Part shown: piece after piece, positions 63,291 to 64,000 of the stretch
How the letters are laid out: each line of letters begins with the position of its first letter
How positions within the stretch are numbered: position 1 is the first letter of the stretch
Source: Pseudomonadota bacterium
Lineage (GTDB): Bacteria > Pseudomonadota > Gammaproteobacteria > Burkholderiales > Burkholderiaceae_C
Length of the DNA: 64,000 bases
Direction of reading: 5' to 3'
NCBI GenBank assembly: GCA_020161065.1
Contig: JAIUPH010000017.1
Location: 124,001 to 188,000, forward strand
Translations under genes and position numbers: made by a program
The notes under the pieces: model-generated
What the model saw: only the letters and a program-made list of their open reading frames with translations
Told to the model about the DNA's origin: nothing
Database searches by the model: none

Positions 63291-63525
63291 CCGCCCCCCG
63301 GGGTGTGGGGGGCATGAGGCGAGCGACCCCGTCGCCGGGGTAGGGCGTTAGCGGCGTAGCCCGAACAACTTGAAACCGATGTGCACATTCACTCGAATCC
63401 GACACGGACGTAGGGCCGAGCGGGACACTATGCTTGCCGTCTGGCCGCGCCGACCGGCTGCGGGTGCATTGCACCCCGCAATTTCCGCCCCCCAACGTCG
63501 GCTGCCCTGAGGAGACCCTGGCCCC
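63291..63525. other. Intergenic region with GC-rich hairpins
   Basis: ACCCCG/CGGGGT around TCGC (63326-63341) forms a 6-base stem soon after the AAA+ gene stop, preceded by C/G-runs (CCGCCCCCCGGGGTGTGGGGGG) that resemble the REP-like elements elsewhere in the window. The remaining 150 bases, including a less GC-rich stretch near 63360-63440, would hold the promoter of the next gene. No gene seen. Confidence 0.45.
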
Positions 63526-64000
63526 ATGCTTTCCGTGATCGGCGACTCGTCGGTAATGCTGTGGGTGGCGTCGGCCTGCATCGCCTTTCTGGGGGCGCGC
63601 GCCTTCGTCGAGTTTTTGCGCCGCCTGCACTACGAAGGGCCGATTCGCCTGTGGCGTGAATGGCTGTACGGCTCGGCGGCGCTGACCGCGGGGCTGTGGA
63701 GCGCGATGATCATCAACATCGGCGCCCGCGGCCTGGCCTTCGAGATCGGCTACCACCCGCTGAAGATCATCGGCGCGCTGCTCGGCGTCTACGTGGTGGT
63801 GCTGATGCTGGTGGCCTGGATCACCATCCGCCCGGCCTGGCTCGCGCAACTGGCGGCGATGGTGCTGGTCGCGGTGCTGGCGGTGATTCTGCAGGTGGCC
63901 GTCGTCTGGTCGATCGGCGCCGAGCCCGGGCTGGCTTGGCAGATGGAGCCGCTGTCGTTCGCCGCGCTGGTGATGGTGGTGGGCTTCGGCGTCGCCGGCT
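63526..64000 (+). CDS. Polytopic membrane sensor protein, MHYT-like (3'-truncated by window edge)
   Basis: The 158 visible residues from ATG 63526 contain four hydrophobic helices and run off the window. The segment ALTAGLWSAMIINIGARGLAFEIGY... resembles an MHYT sensor repeat (G-x-W-S-M-H-F-x-G-x-x-A-F), but the metal-binding Met-His-Tyr positions are mostly replaced (MIINIG). MHYT domains usually precede GGDEF/EAL or kinase output domains, which would lie beyond the edge. The Shine-Dalgarno is GAGGAGA, eleven bases upstream. Confidence 0.45.
   Translation, partial: MLSVIGDSSVMLWVASACIAFLGARAFVEFLRRLHYEGPIRLWREWLYGSAALTAGLWSAMIINIGARGLAFEIGYHPLKIIGALLGVYVVVLMLVAWITIRPAWLAQLAAMVLVAVLAVILQVAVVWSIGAEPGLAWQMEPLSFAALVMVVGFGVAG

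Overview
The window is very GC-rich DNA with strong third-position GC bias. Gene content (glcDEF, a Ralstonia-type hox/hyp cluster, H-NS, feruloyl-CoA ligase with a 4-hydroxybenzoyl-CoA thioesterase, AEC transporter) suggests a Burkholderiales betaproteobacterium of the Rubrivivax/Leptothrix/Roseateles kind. This placement is inferred from gene content and style, not from a marker gene.

Layout. 0-2.5 kb: the C-terminal part of a P-loop ATPase with a helical-repeat tail, cut by the window edge. 2.5-9.1 kb (minus strand): a glycolate oxidase locus, glcD-glcE-glcF, whose genes are separated by a fic gene, a DUF433/DUF5615 toxin-antitoxin-like pair and a methyltransferase. 9.2-16.3 kb: an accessory block with less extreme base composition, holding a trypsin-like protease facing a three-gene minus-strand unit (class III nucleotide cyclase with TolB-like and TPR regions, vanadium-haloperoxidase/PAP2 enzyme, large subtilase). 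16.4-17.7 kb: a LuxR-type regulator and a small membrane protein diverge from an intergenic region with a perfect CRP-type operator.

17.7-36.7 kb: a complete knallgas-type hydrogenase island. hoxJ (H2-signalling kinase) diverges from hoxK-hoxG-hupE-hoxZ-hoxM-hoxL-hoxO-hoxQ-hoxR-hoxT-hoxV-hypA-hypB-hypF-hypC-hypD-hypE-hoxA-hoxB-hoxC. It encodes a Tat-exported, membrane-anchored uptake [NiFe] hydrogenase with the extra cysteines of oxygen-tolerant enzymes, its b-type cytochrome, a Ni transporter, the maturation set, and the regulatory hydrogenase HoxBC with HoxJ and the sigma54 activator HoxA. Most junctions overlap by a few bases, which implies translational coupling.

36.8-40.1 kb: a feruloyl-CoA-synthetase-like ligase with a 4-hydroxybenzoyl-CoA thioesterase, and an MtfA-like peptidase. 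40.1-53.5 kb: a surface locus of a structured leader, a giant 2944-residue DUF11/SdrD_B protein, a large outer-membrane barrel protein and an OmpA-family protein. 53.6-64 kb: H-NS, NnrU, small proteins, a GNAT, a MaoC-like protein, a Crp/Fnr regulator, an S9 peptidase, an AEC transporter, a double-AAA+ ATPase and a membrane protein running off the right edge.

The observations most worth a second look are: the cyclase/haloperoxidase/two-protease module; toxin-type genes within the glc operon with an inverted repeat in front of fic; a GC-rich repeat element read in frame inside hypD; a 29-bp triplication that makes a chain of TGATG junctions between hoxA and hoxB; and the giant-protein/barrel/OmpA locus with its structured leader.
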